A stretch of DNA of 64,000 nt from Halonotius aquaticus (GTDB taxonomy: Archaea; Halobacteriota; Halobacteria; Halobacteriales; Haloferacaceae). This document shows, piece after piece, positions 1-9,779 of the stretch (the first letter of the stretch is position 1; every line of letters begins with the position of its first letter). The DNA is taken from contig NZ_QKNY01000007.1 in the NCBI RefSeq assembly GCF_003605575.1, positions 18,637 to 82,636 on the forward strand, written 5' to 3'. The translations under genes were made by a program, and so were the position numbers. Below the pieces are notes generated by a model. That model was not told where the DNA came from, ran no database searches, and worked only from the letters and a program-made list of their open reading frames with translations.

Positions 1-908
1 CCCCCGGCAGCCCGTGTCAACAGGTCGTCGACAACACTTCGTGTTACCAACTCACCAGCGAGGGGGTGGACGATCAGGTTCTCGCTGTACCCCTGCACCT
101 GCGGGGCGACCGACTCGGGGCAGGCAACATGGACGAGGTCGGCACCCGCTCGGAGAGCAGCCTGGCCGGCCAGCGCTGGCGCGCCGGTGTAGGGACCGCC
201 ACCGATCACGAGTAGTTCGCCGTGGTCGCCCTTGTGGCTCCCGGCGGCTCGTTCGCGGCCCAAGAGGTCGCCGGGGCCGACGAACCGCTCGGCGGCCGCC
301 GGAATCCCGATATCGGCGACGGTCACAGCGGCATCGAGGGTGTCGAGACCGGGTTTTGTGTCGTGGAAGGTGACGACGTGATCGGCCGCGACCGTATTGC
401 CGGCGGCTTTCCCGGTGTCGGCATCGACGCCGGAGGGGACGTCGACGGCAACGACCGGTGTGGCGGCATCAGTGATCGCGCTGGCCGCTGTCGCCGCCGG
501 CTCTCGGAGCGCGCCGGTGACGCCGGTGCCGAGCATCGCGTCGACGATACAGTCGGCTGCTTCAAGATCGAGGTCGTCGATGGCGGTCGAATCGGTGACC
601 GTTGTTGTCGTGATCTCGGCGGCTTGGAGGGCGGCCCAGTTTTCGCGGGCGATATCGCTGCCGATGCGATCGGGGTGACCGAGCAGGGCGACTTCGACAT
701 CGTAGTCTTTGAGGAACCGGGCGGCGACGAAGGCGTCGCCCCCGTTGTTCCCGCGGCCACAGACGAGGATCACGCGGTCGTCGGGATCAACGTACTCTCG
801 GACGACGCGGGCGACGGCGTTGCCGCTTGACTCCATCAACTGCTTGCGTGGGACACCGAGGGCCGCCGCGTTCGCGTCGACGGCTGCCATGCGGTCGGCG
901 GTGAGCAT
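1..908 (-). CDS. nnr: Bifunctional NAD(P)H-hydrate repair enzyme Nnr (partial, 3' end outside window)
   Basis: Repairs hydrated NAD(P)H: the N-terminal YjeF_N domain epimerises NAD(P)HX and the C-terminal domain dehydrates it using ADP or ATP. Reading from ATG at 908 the protein begins MLTADRMAAVDANAAALGVP and contains the epimerase motifs RGNNGGDAFVAARFL (residues about 52-66) and DAMLGTG. The frame stays open to base 1 and has entered the kinase-like dehydratase domain (IGGGPYTGAPALAG), so the C-terminal part lies outside the window. It is a cytosolic housekeeping enzyme. Family assignment is clear from motifs. Confidence 0.9.
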   Translation of the reverse strand, partial: MLTADRMAAVDANAAALGVPRKQLMESSGNAVARVVREYVDPDDRVILVCGRGNNGGDAFVAARFLKDYDVEVALLGHPDRIGSDIARENWAALQAAEITTTTVTDSTAIDDLDLEAADCIVDAMLGTGVTGALREPAATAASAITDAATPVVAVDVPSGVDADTGKAAGNTVAADHVVTFHDTKPGLDTLDAAVTVADIGIPAAAERFVGPGDLLGRERAAGSHKGDHGELLVIGGGPYTGAPALAGQAALRAGADLVHVACPESVAPQVQGYSENLIVHPLAGELVTRSVVDDLLTRAAG

Positions 909-997
909 ACGCTTGCTGGGTAGTCGAGGGAGTTAATCGTCGGGGTCAGTTACTAGATTATGCTCAGATACGGTGTTGTGTACGACGAATAGATATT

Positions 998-1110
998 GAA
1001 AGCCTCGACCCGCTCGGCTCCCGGGCCTCGCTGCGCGCTTCGTCGCTCACTGCGTTCACTCCTGCAGTGCTTACGTCGGCCGGGTTCGCCGAGCGCGCCT
1101 CGCCCTTTCA
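998..1110. repeat. Dyad-symmetric extragenic element with nested inverted repeats
   Basis: The element is bounded by GAAAG (998-1002) and CTTTC (1105-1109). Inside lie the perfect 8-bp arms CGCTCGGC (1011-1018) and GCCGAGCG (1088-1095), and a nested pair CACTGC/GCAGTG near 1049-1070. It sits between the start of nnr and the convergent end of the symporter gene. It could be a small mobile or extragenic repeat, or fold as RNA. I see no second full copy in this window. Confidence 0.45.
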
Positions 1111-1190
1111 GTCCACCAGGTAAGCGGTTGATCGGCCAGTCTGCTCACCTGTTTGGCTGTTCGTCTCTAAAACCGGATTACTGGTTAGCG

Positions 1191-2519
1191 TCAGAGGAAC
1201 GATTCCTGCAAGAACCCGATGTAGTCCCGCACCGACAGCGCGAGCGTGATCGCAAGCACGATCGGCACAACGTATCGCAGTGTCGTCAGCCAGATAGCTT
1301 CGATGCGGCCGTCGCTGGCTCGTCCCTTGCCAAGTTCTTCGACTGCCTCGCCGGCGTACACCCAGCCGATGAAAATCGACAACAGGAGTCCACTCAGAAT
1401 CAGGAGGATGTTGTTAGCAAAGAGGTCGTAGGCATCGAGATAGGTCAGATCGAGGGCGGTCGGGATCCCAACGACGAACAGTACCGCCGCCATCCCGAGC
1501 GCTGTCGGCACGCGGTTGACATCGAATGTGTCGGTGATATAGGAGACGACGACCTCGAAGATGCTGAACGCACTGGTCAACGCGGCGACCAACAGCATGA
1601 GGAAGAAGACGCCACCGAGGAGCTCACCGCCGGGTAACTGTTGGAACGCGCCCGCGAGGCTGATAAAGATCGAACCAGCCCCACCCTCGCCGGGTTCGAT
1701 CCCCTGGGTGAAGAGGAACGGAAAGACGACCAATCCAGCCAACAGCGCGATCGCCGTATCGAGGACGACGATGACGCCCGCGTCTTGCAGAAGATTGCGA
1801 TCCTCGCCGATGTAGGAGGCGTAGGTGATCATGATCCCCATCCCCAGCGACAGCGTGTAGAACGCCTGGCCGGCCGCCGCCGGGAGGATCGAGACGGCGT
1901 CGCCGACGATCGTACTGAGATCCGGTGCGAGATAGTAACTGTAGGCGGCTCCCGCGCCGTCGAGCGTTGCTCCGTAGCCGGCCAGCCCGACGAGCAAGAC
2001 GACGACTGTCGGCACCATCACCGTGGCCGCCTTTTCGAGTCCGTTGCGAATCCCAAGCGCGACGATGCCGGCGACCGTCGCCATGAACAGCCCGTGGTAG
2101 GCGATGGCGTTGGTGCCGGATGCCGTACTCAGGAAGAACGCCTCGGCGTCAGCACCGTAGCCGCCGGTGAAGCTGGCGACGACGTACTGGATCACCCAGC
2201 CGCCGACGACGCTGTAGTACGAGAAGATGATGAACGCGGCGATCGCGCCGACCGCGCCGGCAGCCTTCCAGCCGGGGTGGCCGAGTCGTTCGAAGGCCCC
2301 GATCGGGTTGCGATTCGATCGCCGACCGATAACAAACTCGACGAGCAACACCGGGACGCCGACCCCGACGACCAACAGCAGGTAGACGACGAGAAACGCC
2401 GCCCCACCCGACTCACCGGTCAGGAACGGGAATCGCCAGATGTTGCCCAGCCCGACCGCGCTGCCGGCCGCGGCGAGGATGAAGCCGATGCGTGTCGCCC
2501 AGGTTGCGCGTTCGTCCAT
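1191..2519 (-). CDS. Sodium-dependent transporter, neurotransmitter:sodium symporter (SNF) family
   Basis: A 442-residue integral membrane protein that likely imports an amino acid or similar solute with Na+. The N-terminus has the family hallmark GSAVGLGNIWRFPF (residues about 18-31), the unwound TM1 segment that binds Na+ and substrate in LeuT-type transporters. About eleven hydrophobic segments follow. ATG at 2519 is preferred over longer readings because the hallmark helix then begins near residue 10, as is usual, and a TATA-like box lies about 26-33 bases upstream. Substrate cannot be read from sequence. Confidence 0.88.
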   Translation of the reverse strand: MDERATWATRIGFILAAAGSAVGLGNIWRFPFLTGESGGAAFLVVYLLLVVGVGVPVLLVEFVIGRRSNRNPIGAFERLGHPGWKAAGAVGAIAAFIIFSYYSVVGGWVIQYVVASFTGGYGADAEAFFLSTASGTNAIAYHGLFMATVAGIVALGIRNGLEKAATVMVPTVVVLLVGLAGYGATLDGAGAAYSYYLAPDLSTIVGDAVSILPAAAGQAFYTLSLGMGIMITYASYIGEDRNLLQDAGVIVVLDTAIALLAGLVVFPFLFTQGIEPGEGGAGSIFISLAGAFQQLPGGELLGGVFFLMLLVAALTSAFSIFEVVVSYITDTFDVNRVPTALGMAAVLFVVGIPTALDLTYLDAYDLFANNILLILSGLLLSIFIGWVYAGEAVEELGKGRASDGRIEAIWLTTLRYVVPIVLAITLALSVRDYIGFLQESFL

Positions 2520-2524
2520 TAGGT

Positions 2525-2543
2525 GCCTGTTTTGCGAACAGGC
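2525..2543. promoter_or_regulatory. Perfect 7-5-7 palindrome between TATA box and start codon of the symporter gene
   Basis: GCCTGTT (2525-2531) and AACAGGC (2537-2543) are perfect inverted arms around a 5-base spacer. On the minus strand the dyad lies between the TATA-like box (about 2544-2552) and the ATG at 2519, where a bound repressor would block transcription initiation. Alternatively it is a hairpin at the very 5' end of the mRNA. Confidence 0.55.
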
Positions 2544-2552
2544 AAATAAGGC
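2544..2552 (-). promoter_or_regulatory. TATA-like box of the symporter gene
   Basis: The minus strand reads CTTATTTG 26-33 bases before the ATG at 2519, the spacing expected for a leaderless haloarchaeal transcript. Confidence 0.45.
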
Positions 2553-2633
2553 CGTTTGTTGCCGCCGACAATTGGTTGCGGAACCCTTTTTGCGCCCGTC
2601 GGTGTCGGAGATAGCAATGACTGGTGGTCGCCG

Positions 2634-4184
2634 ATGACGATGGACGACCGCATCGATGAGCTGCGGGCCAAGCGTGCGGAGGCCCGCCAAGGCGGCGGTG
2701 AAGACCGCATCGCCAAACAGCACGACAAGGGCAAAAAGACCGCCCGCGAGCGGATCGATTATTTCCTTGATGACGGCAGCTTCCATGAGTTCGACCAGTT
2801 CCGCACCCACCGAAACCATACCTTTGGGATGGAGGAACAACAGCTCCTCACTGACGGCGTCGTCACCGGCTATGGCGAGGTCAACGGTCGCACCGTCTTC
2901 GTTTTCGCCCACGATTTCACCGTTTTCGGTGGCTCACTCGGTGAGGTGTTTGCCGAAAAGATCTGTAAGGTGATGGATAAGGCGATGGAGGTCGGCGCGC
3001 CCGTCGTCGGGCTCAACGACTCCGCAGGAGCCAGAATCCAGGAAGGCGTCGGCTCACTCGGCGGCTTCGGCGAGATCTTCCAGCGCAACGTTGACGCCAG
3101 CGGCGTCATCCCCCAGATATCAGGCATCTTCGGGCCGTGTGCCGGTGGCGCGGTCTACTCGCCGGCGATTACGGACTTCGTTTTCATGGTCAAAGAGACG
3201 AGTCACATGTTTATCACCGGCCCCGACGTGGTCGAGACGGTCACCGGCGAGGAGGTCAGCTTCGAGGAGCTCGGCGGCGCGGTCACCCATGCCTCGACCT
3301 CCGGGTCGGCCCACTTCGCCGAGGCAAGTGAGGAAGAAGCCCTCGACAACATCGCGCGTCTGCTGTCGTACCTACCGCAGAACAACGTCGAAGATCCACC
3401 ACGGATCGATCCGTGGGACGATCCCGACCGCGACACCACGGCGGCCGGCGAGATCGTCCCCGACGCGCCGAAGAAACCCTATGATTCGACCGCGGTCATC
3501 GACGAGATCGTCGACGAGGGCTCGTTTTTCGAGGTACACGAGGACTTTGCGAAAAACCTCGTCGTCGGCTTCGCCCGCCTCGATGGCCGCTCGGTCGGCG
3601 TCGTCGCCAACCAACCCCGGGTCAACGCCGGCACGCTCGATATCGAAGCCAGCGAGAAGGGCGCACGATTTGTTCGGTTCTGTGATGCGTTCAACATCCC
3701 GATCGTCACCTTCGAGGACGTCCCCGGCTTCATGCCCGGTACCGACCAAGAGCACGGTGGGATCATCCGCCACGGTGCGAAGTTGCTGTATGCCTACGCC
3801 GAGGCGACCGTCCCGCTGTTGACCGTCATCACGCGGAAGGCCTACGGCGGGGCCTACTGTGTCATGGCCTCGAAACATATCGGCGGCGACGTGAACTACG
3901 CTTGGCCGACCGCCGAGATCGCCGTCATGGGGCCGAAAGGCGCGGTCAACATCCTCTATCGGGAGGAACTCGCCGACGCCGACGATACCGAGGCCCGCCG
4001 TCAAGAGCTGATCGACGAATACCGCGAGGAGTTCGCGAATCCCTACACCGCCGCCGACCGCGGCTTCATCGACGACGTGATCGAACCCGCTGAAACCCGC
4101 CAGCGACTGGTCGACGATCTGGAACTGTTGCTCTCGAAACGCGAGGAGAAACCGTCGAAGAAACACGGGAATCTCCCGATCTGA
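2634..4184 (+). CDS. pccB: Propionyl/acetyl-CoA carboxylase, carboxyltransferase (beta) subunit
   Basis: A 516-residue biotin-dependent carboxyltransferase that moves CO2 from carboxybiotin to propionyl-CoA (and possibly acetyl-CoA). Both crotonase-like halves are present, with the oxyanion-type glycines in [18 protein letters not shown] and [17 protein letters not shown] in the N half, and [15 protein letters not shown] and [18 protein letters not shown] in the C half. Length is normal for the family. ATG at 2634 (MTMDDRID) is chosen over a longer reading whose first 26 residues look non-coding; ATG at 2640 is also possible. The stop codon overlaps the pccX start by one base, so the two are probably translated together. 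Confidence 0.95.
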   Translation: MTMDDRIDELRAKRAEARQGGGEDRIAKQHDKGKKTARERIDYFLDDGSFHEFDQFRTHRNHTFGMEEQQLLTDGVVTGYGEVNGRTVFVFAHDFTVFGGSLGEVFAEKICKVMDKAMEVGAPVVGLNDSAGARIQEGVGSLGGFGEIFQRNVDASGVIPQISGIFGPCAGGAVYSPAITDFVFMVKETSHMFITGPDVVETVTGEEVSFEELGGAVTHASTSGSAHFAEASEEEALDNIARLLSYLPQNNVEDPPRIDPWDDPDRDTTAAGEIVPDAPKKPYDSTAVIDEIVDEGSFFEVHEDFAKNLVVGFARLDGRSVGVVANQPRVNAGTLDIEASEKGARFVRFCDAFNIPIVTFEDVPGFMPGTDQEHGGIIRHGAKLLYAYAEATVPLLTVITRKAYGGAYCVMASKHIGGDVNYAWPTAEIAVMGPKGAVNILYREELADADDTEARRQELIDEYREEFANPYTAADRGFIDDVIEPAETRQRLVDDLELLLSKREEKPSKKHGNLPI

Positions 4185-4465
4185 TGTCGCCGGAAATTGA
4201 AATCGACGCCGACGCACTCGACGGGCTTGCCGCCGCCAGCGACGAGGAAGCCGCCGCCATCGTTGCCGCGATCAGTGCCCACATCCGAACCCAGGAAGCC
4301 GCCGCGGCCGCTGCCGCCGCAGCCGACGCCGATGGTGAAGACGCAAGCCAGCGGTCATGGCAGTTTGCCGGCCGGCTGTCCGGGTTGGGTGTCACCGCCA
4401 ACCGGCCCCCGTCGTCGACGCCGTCGGATGGCTGGACAGCCGCGGATCGCGCCGATCGGTTCTGA
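4184..4465 (+). CDS. pccX: PccX-type small (epsilon-like) subunit of propionyl-CoA carboxylase
   Basis: A 93-residue acidic, alanine-rich protein that starts within the pccB stop codon. The C-terminal half has [16 protein letters not shown], resembling the Trp/Arg motif of acyl-CoA carboxylase epsilon subunits. In Haloferax mediterranei a similarly placed small gene, pccX, is needed for carboxylase activity, so the assignment rests on position plus motif. An uninterrupted alanine run (about residues 38-47) precedes the motif. It should bind the carboxyltransferase core. Confidence 0.75.
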   Translation: MSPEIEIDADALDGLAAASDEEAAAIVAAISAHIRTQEAAAAAAAAADADGEDASQRSWQFAGRLSGLGVTANRPPSSTPSDGWTAADRADRF

Positions 4466-4528
4466 CGCCGATGCTGTTGGGATAGCCACCACGCCGCTTC
4501 TATCAGCTTCGAGACCGTTACCCCGAGC

Positions 4529-4535
4529 TATATTA
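4529..4535 (+). promoter_or_regulatory. TATA box of the soluble transducer gene
   Basis: TATATTA lies 24-30 bases before ATG 4559, giving a leaderless promoter. The transducer gene therefore has its own promoter and is not only co-transcribed with pccBX. Confidence 0.55.
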
Positions 4536-4558
4536 CGATAGCCTACGTTCGTCCAGCA

Positions 4559-5458
4559 ATGACAGCGAACCAGCCTGACATCGATGCTGAGGGGGCCTTC
4601 GAGTTCGGTGCTGACACGAACGGGGCCAGCGATGCAACCGTTAGCGGTGATGTCGACGACACGATCGCCGACGTGTACACCGCCTCCCAAGATGTTGCCG
4701 ACGGCGTCGAAGAGATCTCGAACCGAGCCCACAAACAGTCGAACAACATGCGGGAGGTCTCCGCGGAGGTCTCGGATCTCAGCGCGGCCGTCCAGGAGAT
4801 CGCCTCCTCCGCCGAGGAGGTCGCCTCCGCTGCCGAACAGGCCGACGACCGCGCCCAGGAGGGCGAGGCAGCGACCCAGGAGGTCGTCGAGGCGATGTCC
4901 GAGATACAGGATGCGACCGAGGAGGCCGTTGATGAGATCCGGACAATCCGCGAGGGCGTCGAGGAGATTACCGCACTGGCCGACGTGATCGACGAGATCG
5001 CCGACCAGACGAACCTGCTGGCGCTCAACGCCTCCATCGAGGCCGCCCGGGTCGGCGAGGAGGGCGAAGGCTTTGCGGTCGTCGCCGACGAGATCAAATC
5101 CCTTGCCCAGGAGTCCCGCGAACAAGCAGAAGATATCGATGCGACCGTCCAGCGAGTCACCGAGGACGCCGCGGGCGCGGTCGACACGCTGGAATCCAGC
5201 GTCGACGAGGTCGAAACCGGGATGAGCCGCGCCAACGAGGCGAAATCCAGTCTCGATGAGATCACGGATGCTGTCGGCGAAGTGTCGGCCGGTGTCGACG
5301 AGATCGCCGCCGCGACCGACGAGCAGGCCCAAAGTGCAAGCACCGTTGCCTCGATGGTTGATGAGACCGCCAGCAACGCCGACAAGATCGACAGCGAGAC
5401 CGAGACGATCAGCGACCGGATCGAAGAGCAGATCGCCATGCTCGATCGACTTCGGTAA
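4559..5458 (+). CDS. Soluble methyl-accepting chemotaxis-type transducer (Htr family)
   Basis: A 299-residue, almost wholly coiled-coil protein with no membrane segment, HAMP or recognisable sensor domain. Near residues 156-190 it carries the conserved MCP hairpin tip ([19 protein letters not shown], then [13 protein letters not shown]), which contacts CheA/CheW. Glu/Gln-rich heptads on both sides fit methylation helices. It should be a cytoplasmic transducer feeding the flagellar Che pathway. The input is unknown: only about 40 residues precede the coiled coil, so a partner protein may provide sensing. The gene lies between pccX and pccA on the same strand, which is unusual for a chemoreceptor. 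Confidence 0.88.
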   Translation: MTANQPDIDAEGAFEFGADTNGASDATVSGDVDDTIADVYTASQDVADGVEEISNRAHKQSNNMREVSAEVSDLSAAVQEIASSAEEVASAAEQADDRAQEGEAATQEVVEAMSEIQDATEEAVDEIRTIREGVEEITALADVIDEIADQTNLLALNASIEAARVGEEGEGFAVVADEIKSLAQESREQAEDIDATVQRVTEDAAGAVDTLESSVDEVETGMSRANEAKSSLDEITDAVGEVSAGVDEIAAATDEQAQSASTVASMVDETASNADKIDSETETISDRIEEQIAMLDRLR

Positions 5459-5620
5459 CCTCGCCGGGGTTTCGTCGACGTCGACAGATTCGTTCGACAG
5501 ATTCGCTGTGTTGCGTTCGATCAGCAGTTTCACCCGCCGGTACCCTGTTTTCCACCAACTACATCGCGTCGGGATCGACCGATAGAATCAGGTAACCCTT
5601 CGGTCAATGGGGCGGTAAGA

Positions 5621-7441
5621 ATGTTCAGGAAGGTGCTGGTTGCCAACCGCGGGGAGATCGCGGTTCGGGTGATGCGTGCCTGCGAGGAGTTGGGCGTCCG
5701 AACCGTGGCTGTCTACAGCGAGGCCGACAAACACGCCGGCCACGTTCGCTACGCCGACGAGGCCTACAATATCGGCCCGGCCCGCGCCGCTGACTCCTAT
5801 CTCGACCAGGAAGCTGTGCTTGAGGCGGCCTCGAAAGCCGGCGTTGACGCGATCCACCCCGGCTATGGCTTTCTGGCCGAAAACGCCGAATTCGCCCAAA
5901 ACGTCGTCGACAGCGGCTTTGTTTGGATCGGCCCGGATCCGGCGGCGATGGAAGCCCTCGGCGAGAAGACAAACGCTCGCACGCTCATGCAGGAAGCCGA
6001 TGTCCCGGTCGTTCCCGGGACGACGGAGCCGGTCTCGTCGGTCGAGGAGATCACCGCTGTCGCCGACGACTACGGCTATCCCGTTGCGATCAAAGCGGAG
6101 GGCGGCGGTGGCGGTCGCGGGCTGAAGGTTGTCCACAGCGAGGATGAGGTCGAAGCCCAATTTGAAACCGCCCAACGAGAGGGCGAAGCTTACTTCGACA
6201 ACAGCTCCGTCTACGTCGAGAAATATCTCGAAGCGCCCCACCATATCGAAGTCCAGATCCTCGCCGACGAACACGGCAATGTCCGCCATCTCGGCGAACG
6301 CGACTGTTCACTCCAGCGTCGCCACCAGAAGGTCATCGAGGAAGCGCCCTCCTCGATTCTCGACGACGGCCTCCGCGAAGAGATCGGTGAAGCCGCCAAA
6401 CGCGGCGTCGACGCCGCCGGCTACACCAACGCCGGCACCGTCGAATTCCTCGTTGAGGACGGCGAGTTCTACTTCATGGAGGTCAACACGCGGATTCAGG
6501 TCGAACACACCGTCACCGAAGAGATCACCGGCCTCGACATCGTCAAATGGCAACTCCGCGTCGCCGCCGGCCAAGCGATCGATTTCACGCAGGACGACAT
6601 CACCTTCGACGGCCATGCCATGGAGTTCCGGATCAACGCCGAGAACGCCGCCGCCGACTTTGAGCCCGCGACCGGCACGCTGGAAACCTACGACCCCGCC
6701 GGCGGCATCGGCGTCCGCATCGACGACGCGGTTCGGCAGGGCGACGCAATCGGCGGCGATTATGACTCGATGATCGCGAAGCTGATCGTCTCAGCGAGCG
6801 ACCGCGAGGAGTGTCTCACCCGCTCGGAGCGCGCCCTTGCCGAATTCGAGATCGAGGGGTTCCACACGATCATCCCCTTCCACCGCCTCATGTTGACCGA
6901 CGAGGCCTTTTCGAACAGCGAGCATACGACAAAATACCTCGATGAGGAACTGGATCACAGCCGCATCGAAGAAGCGGTCTCCCAGTGGGGCCCACGCAAT
7001 GTCGGCGACAGCGACGACACCGATGGCGACGACAGCGACGGCGACGAGGAGCCAACCGAACGCGAGTACACCGTCGAGGTCAACGGCAAACGCTTCGATG
7101 TCAACCTGGAAGCACCCGACACGCCGGCGATCGACGTTGGCTCGGTCGCTGTCGACGACAGCGGGGGGATGGATCGCCCGCCGCAAGCCGACAGCGACGA
7201 CGAGGACGAGGCGGTGAGCGTCGAGGGCGGCGACACCGTCACCGCTGAGATGCAGGGGACAATCCTCTCAGTCGACGTGGCGGCAGGCGATGAGATCGCC
7301 GCCGGCGATGTGGTCTGTGTGCTGGAGGCAATGAAGATGGAAAACGACGTGGTGACCGAACGCGGCGGCACCGTCACCGAGATCATGGTTGACGAGGGCG
7401 ACAGCGTCGATATGGGCGACGTGCTGGTCGTCGTAGAATAG
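5621..7441 (+). CDS. pccA: Propionyl/acetyl-CoA carboxylase alpha subunit: biotin carboxylase plus biotin carrier
   Basis: A 606-residue fusion. Residues 1-450 are a biotin carboxylase: the pre-ATP-grasp start [20 protein letters not shown], the glycine-rich ATP loop [12 protein letters not shown] and the C-terminal domain with [10 protein letters not shown]. An Asp-rich linker (about residues 450-475) follows, then a biotinyl domain ending in [10 protein letters not shown], where Lys572 should carry biotin. It carboxylates biotin with bicarbonate and ATP and hands CO2 to PccB. A 162-base gap separates it from the upstream transducer gene, so a separate promoter is possible. Confidence 0.95.
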   Translation: MFRKVLVANRGEIAVRVMRACEELGVRTVAVYSEADKHAGHVRYADEAYNIGPARAADSYLDQEAVLEAASKAGVDAIHPGYGFLAENAEFAQNVVDSGFVWIGPDPAAMEALGEKTNARTLMQEADVPVVPGTTEPVSSVEEITAVADDYGYPVAIKAEGGGGGRGLKVVHSEDEVEAQFETAQREGEAYFDNSSVYVEKYLEAPHHIEVQILADEHGNVRHLGERDCSLQRRHQKVIEEAPSSILDDGLREEIGEAAKRGVDAAGYTNAGTVEFLVEDGEFYFMEVNTRIQVEHTVTEEITGLDIVKWQLRVAAGQAIDFTQDDITFDGHAMEFRINAENAAADFEPATGTLETYDPAGGIGVRIDDAVRQGDAIGGDYDSMIAKLIVSASDREECLTRSERALAEFEIEGFHTIIPFHRLMLTDEAFSNSEHTTKYLDEELDHSRIEEAVSQWGPRNVGDSDDTDGDDSDGDEEPTEREYTVEVNGKRFDVNLEAPDTPAIDVGSVAVDDSGGMDRPPQADSDDEDEAVSVEGGDTVTAEMQGTILSVDVAAGDEIAAGDVVCVLEAMKMENDVVTERGGTVTEIMVDEGDSVDMGDVLVVVE

Positions 7442-7472
7442 CTCGCTGCTGCGGTCGGCGTCGACGAACTAC

Positions 7473-7805
7473 TTACGCGCTGTCGGGGAGTGGTTCGACG
7501 CGGAACACGTAGTCCTCATAGACGGCATCGAGATTAACTGGACTCTCTTCTGCGGTGTGAGTTTCACACAGTTCGACTCGGGCCTCGACAGCCCCGTGGC
7601 CGCCCTCTTCCTGATACCGTTCGAGGACGACAAACGCCGCGGGCTCGGCACAGTCACGGCGGTAACACGTCGCCGGCGCGTCGCCGTCCTCGGCGTCGGG
7701 TTCGGCCTCATCGCCTCGCTTGCGGGCCTCCTCTAAGTCGCGCTCGCGCTGTCGTTTGGCTTCGTCGTCGGCCTGTTTGTCTCGTCCTTGTTTGGTATCT
7801 GCCAT
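7473..7805 (-). CDS. Small acidic protein with a Cys-pair core, unknown function
   Basis: 110 residues. The first 40 are a charged, probably helical or disordered segment (MADTKQGRDKQADDEAKRQR). The rest is compact, with Cys-containing motifs CYRRDC and ELCETH that together could bind one zinc ion (Cys, Cys, Cys, His). It reads convergently to pccA. I do not recognise a named family; the composition is typical of conserved haloarchaeal proteins. Confidence 0.7.
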   Translation of the reverse strand: MADTKQGRDKQADDEAKRQRERDLEEARKRGDEAEPDAEDGDAPATCYRRDCAEPAAFVVLERYQEEGGHGAVEARVELCETHTAEESPVNLDAVYEDYVFRVEPLPDSA

Positions 7806-7841
7806 ACAGAGGGGAGGCGTGGCAGCGGCATAACGTTGTGG

Positions 7842-8351
7842 CTACCCGCTCTGGCTCCCGGTGGCATCGAGTTGTCGCGTCCGCCGCTCGACGATGAGCA
7901 GTGTCGCCAACCCCAGAATAATCAGCGTGTAGGAGCCGGCAGCCATCAGGGCCGCGCCCTCGTCGGCGTACTCGCCGGTACGGAAGATGATCGCTTTCCG
8001 CACCATGGCGATCACGCCCGTGTAGATCACCAGCCGGACGATCCGTCGGGTTTCGCTCTCTTGGGTGTAGGCGACGACTGTCTGATAGACCTCAACGATG
8101 ATGAACAGCAGCAAAGCGGTGTCGATGAAGCCGACGACGACGAGTGGATCGGTGATGCTGCCGTCCAGCGCGCTGTTGAATATCTGGAGGCCCAGATCGA
8201 AAACGCCGATCGCAAATAGGATGACAAGCACCACCGCGGCGATCACCTCGACGTAGCGCAGGAGGTGCTCGCTGGTGCTCAACACTCGCTCGTCGAGCGA
8301 CTCAGCCGGCGGGAGCGGGCCCCCGACCGGCTCTGTCTCCTCGTCGTCCAT
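7842..8351 (-). CDS. PsiE-like membrane protein
   Basis: 169 residues with four hydrophobic helices: VEVIAAVVLVILFAIGVFDL, VVVGFIDTALLLFIIVEVYQ, IVRLVIYTGVIAMVRKAIIF and LMAAGSYTLIILGLATLLIV. The arrangement and the R(L/I)VIYTGVIAMVRKAII segment fit the phosphate-starvation-inducible PsiE family. Role in the cell is unknown. The N-terminal 25 residues are acidic and cytosolic-looking. It is 36 bases upstream of the small Cys-pair gene and on the same strand. Confidence 0.75.
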   Translation of the reverse strand: MDDEETEPVGGPLPPAESLDERVLSTSEHLLRYVEVIAAVVLVILFAIGVFDLGLQIFNSALDGSITDPLVVVGFIDTALLLFIIVEVYQTVVAYTQESETRRIVRLVIYTGVIAMVRKAIIFRTGEYADEGAALMAAGSYTLIILGLATLLIVERRTRQLDATGSQSG

Positions 8352-8494
8352 ACCGTCCCATGGTGGTCACGCGGCATTAGTGTCGTCCCTAACGTGGCTT
8401 GTCCAGTCCAGCGATGTGACCCTCCAGATGCGACGACCGGTGCCGTCGGTTGCGCTGGCAACGATTTTTCACCCGAGCCGCAAATAGCTCGCCT

Positions 8495-9718
8495 ATGGCC
8501 ACAATCAAGGACAGCGTCCACGACCACATCGAGATCAGCGGCGTCGCCGAGGCCCTGCTCGATACGCCGACCGTCCAGCGGCTCCGCCACATCAGCCAAC
8601 TCGGGACGGTGCAACTCGTCTACCCCTCCGCAAATCACACCCGCTTTGAACACAGCCTCGGTGTCTACCACCTTGCCGACCGCGCGCTCGCCGAACTCGG
8701 CATCGAGGGCCGAGAGGCCGAACGCATCCGGGCGGCCGCCTTGCTGCACGATGTTGGCCACGGCCCGTTCAGTCACAATATCGAGGAACTCACCTACCGC
8801 AAGACCGGCAAATACCACGACGACGTTGAGGAACTCCTCGCGTCGGGCGATGTCGGCGAGATCCTCCGTGAGCATGATCTCGATCCCACCCACATCGCCG
8901 GTCTCGTCGCTGGCGACGGCCAGTTTGGCCAACTCGTCTCCGGCGAACTCGATGTCGACCGGATGGACTACCTCGTCCGGGATGCCCACCATACCGGCGT
9001 CCCCTACGGCACCATCGACGCCGAGCGACTCCTTCGGGAGCTCACATTCGTTGACAATGAGTTGGTGCTCACGGAGGGCAACGTCCAGACCGCCGAGAGC
9101 CTGCTGCTCGCCCGCGCGCTGATGAACCCGACTGTCTACATGCATCCTGTCGCCCGCATCAGCAAGGCGATGTTGCGTCGGGCCAGCGAGCGACTGTTGG
9201 CGACAACCGATATCGACGCCCATGAGCTCCGGCGGATGGATGACCACGACCTGCTGGTCGCGCTTCGTACCACGCAAGCGACCGAGGCCTTCGCCGAGCG
9301 ATACGACGAGCGCCGGCTGTTCAAACGCGCTATCTGGACGGAACTCCAACACGTCCCTGACGATCTGCTCGATCTCGACCACGACGAGCTCCGCGAGTTG
9401 GAGGCGACGATCGCCGACCGGGCCGACGTGCCCGAGACGAACGTGATCATCGAGATTCCCGACGAGCCCTCGATGCGGGAGTCCTCGACGCGTGTCGTCG
9501 TCAACGGCGAGATCCGGAACCTCGGCGCACAGTCGCCGCTGGTGAATGCGCTCCGAACCGCCCAGCGCGGCCAGTGGCGACTCGGCGTCTACACGACGCC
9601 GTCGGCCGCCGAGCGTGTCGGTCGGCTCGCCGCTGCGGAACTTGGCCTCGATATCCCCGGCGGGCTCGTGACTGAATCCCGGCAGGGAATCCACGCAACG
9701 CTGGACGAGTTCGAGTAA
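8495..9718 (+). CDS. HD-domain phosphohydrolase (SAMHD1/dGTPase-like)
   Basis: A 407-residue cytosolic enzyme of the HD superfamily. The metal-site motifs are visible: HTRFEHSLGVYHL (residues about 48-60), LLHDVGHGPFSH (HD, about 84-95) and DVDRMDYLVRDA about 80 residues later. The layout matches SAMHD1-type dNTP triphosphohydrolases, but substrate specificity cannot be inferred. ATG at 8495 gives MATIKDSVHDHIEI, the usual family start, whereas the 15 residues upstream look non-coding. Confidence 0.85.
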   Translation: MATIKDSVHDHIEISGVAEALLDTPTVQRLRHISQLGTVQLVYPSANHTRFEHSLGVYHLADRALAELGIEGREAERIRAAALLHDVGHGPFSHNIEELTYRKTGKYHDDVEELLASGDVGEILREHDLDPTHIAGLVAGDGQFGQLVSGELDVDRMDYLVRDAHHTGVPYGTIDAERLLRELTFVDNELVLTEGNVQTAESLLLARALMNPTVYMHPVARISKAMLRRASERLLATTDIDAHELRRMDDHDLLVALRTTQATEAFAERYDERRLFKRAIWTELQHVPDDLLDLDHDELRELEATIADRADVPETNVIIEIPDEPSMRESSTRVVVNGEIRNLGAQSPLVNALRTAQRGQWRLGVYTTPSAAERVGRLAAAELGLDIPGGLVTESRQGIHATLDEFE

Positions 9719-9779
9719 CGGGGTCGACGACGACGCCGACTAGTAACAATCATACCGGCTCCAGCCCCTACAGTCGGGT

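Noticed and set aside
996-1637. Long plus-strand ORF of 213 codons across the region after nnr
   Set aside because: It overlaps the symporter gene on the other strand in a shadow frame, and its start lies in the foldable repeat element; composition is Arg/Ser-rich without motifs.
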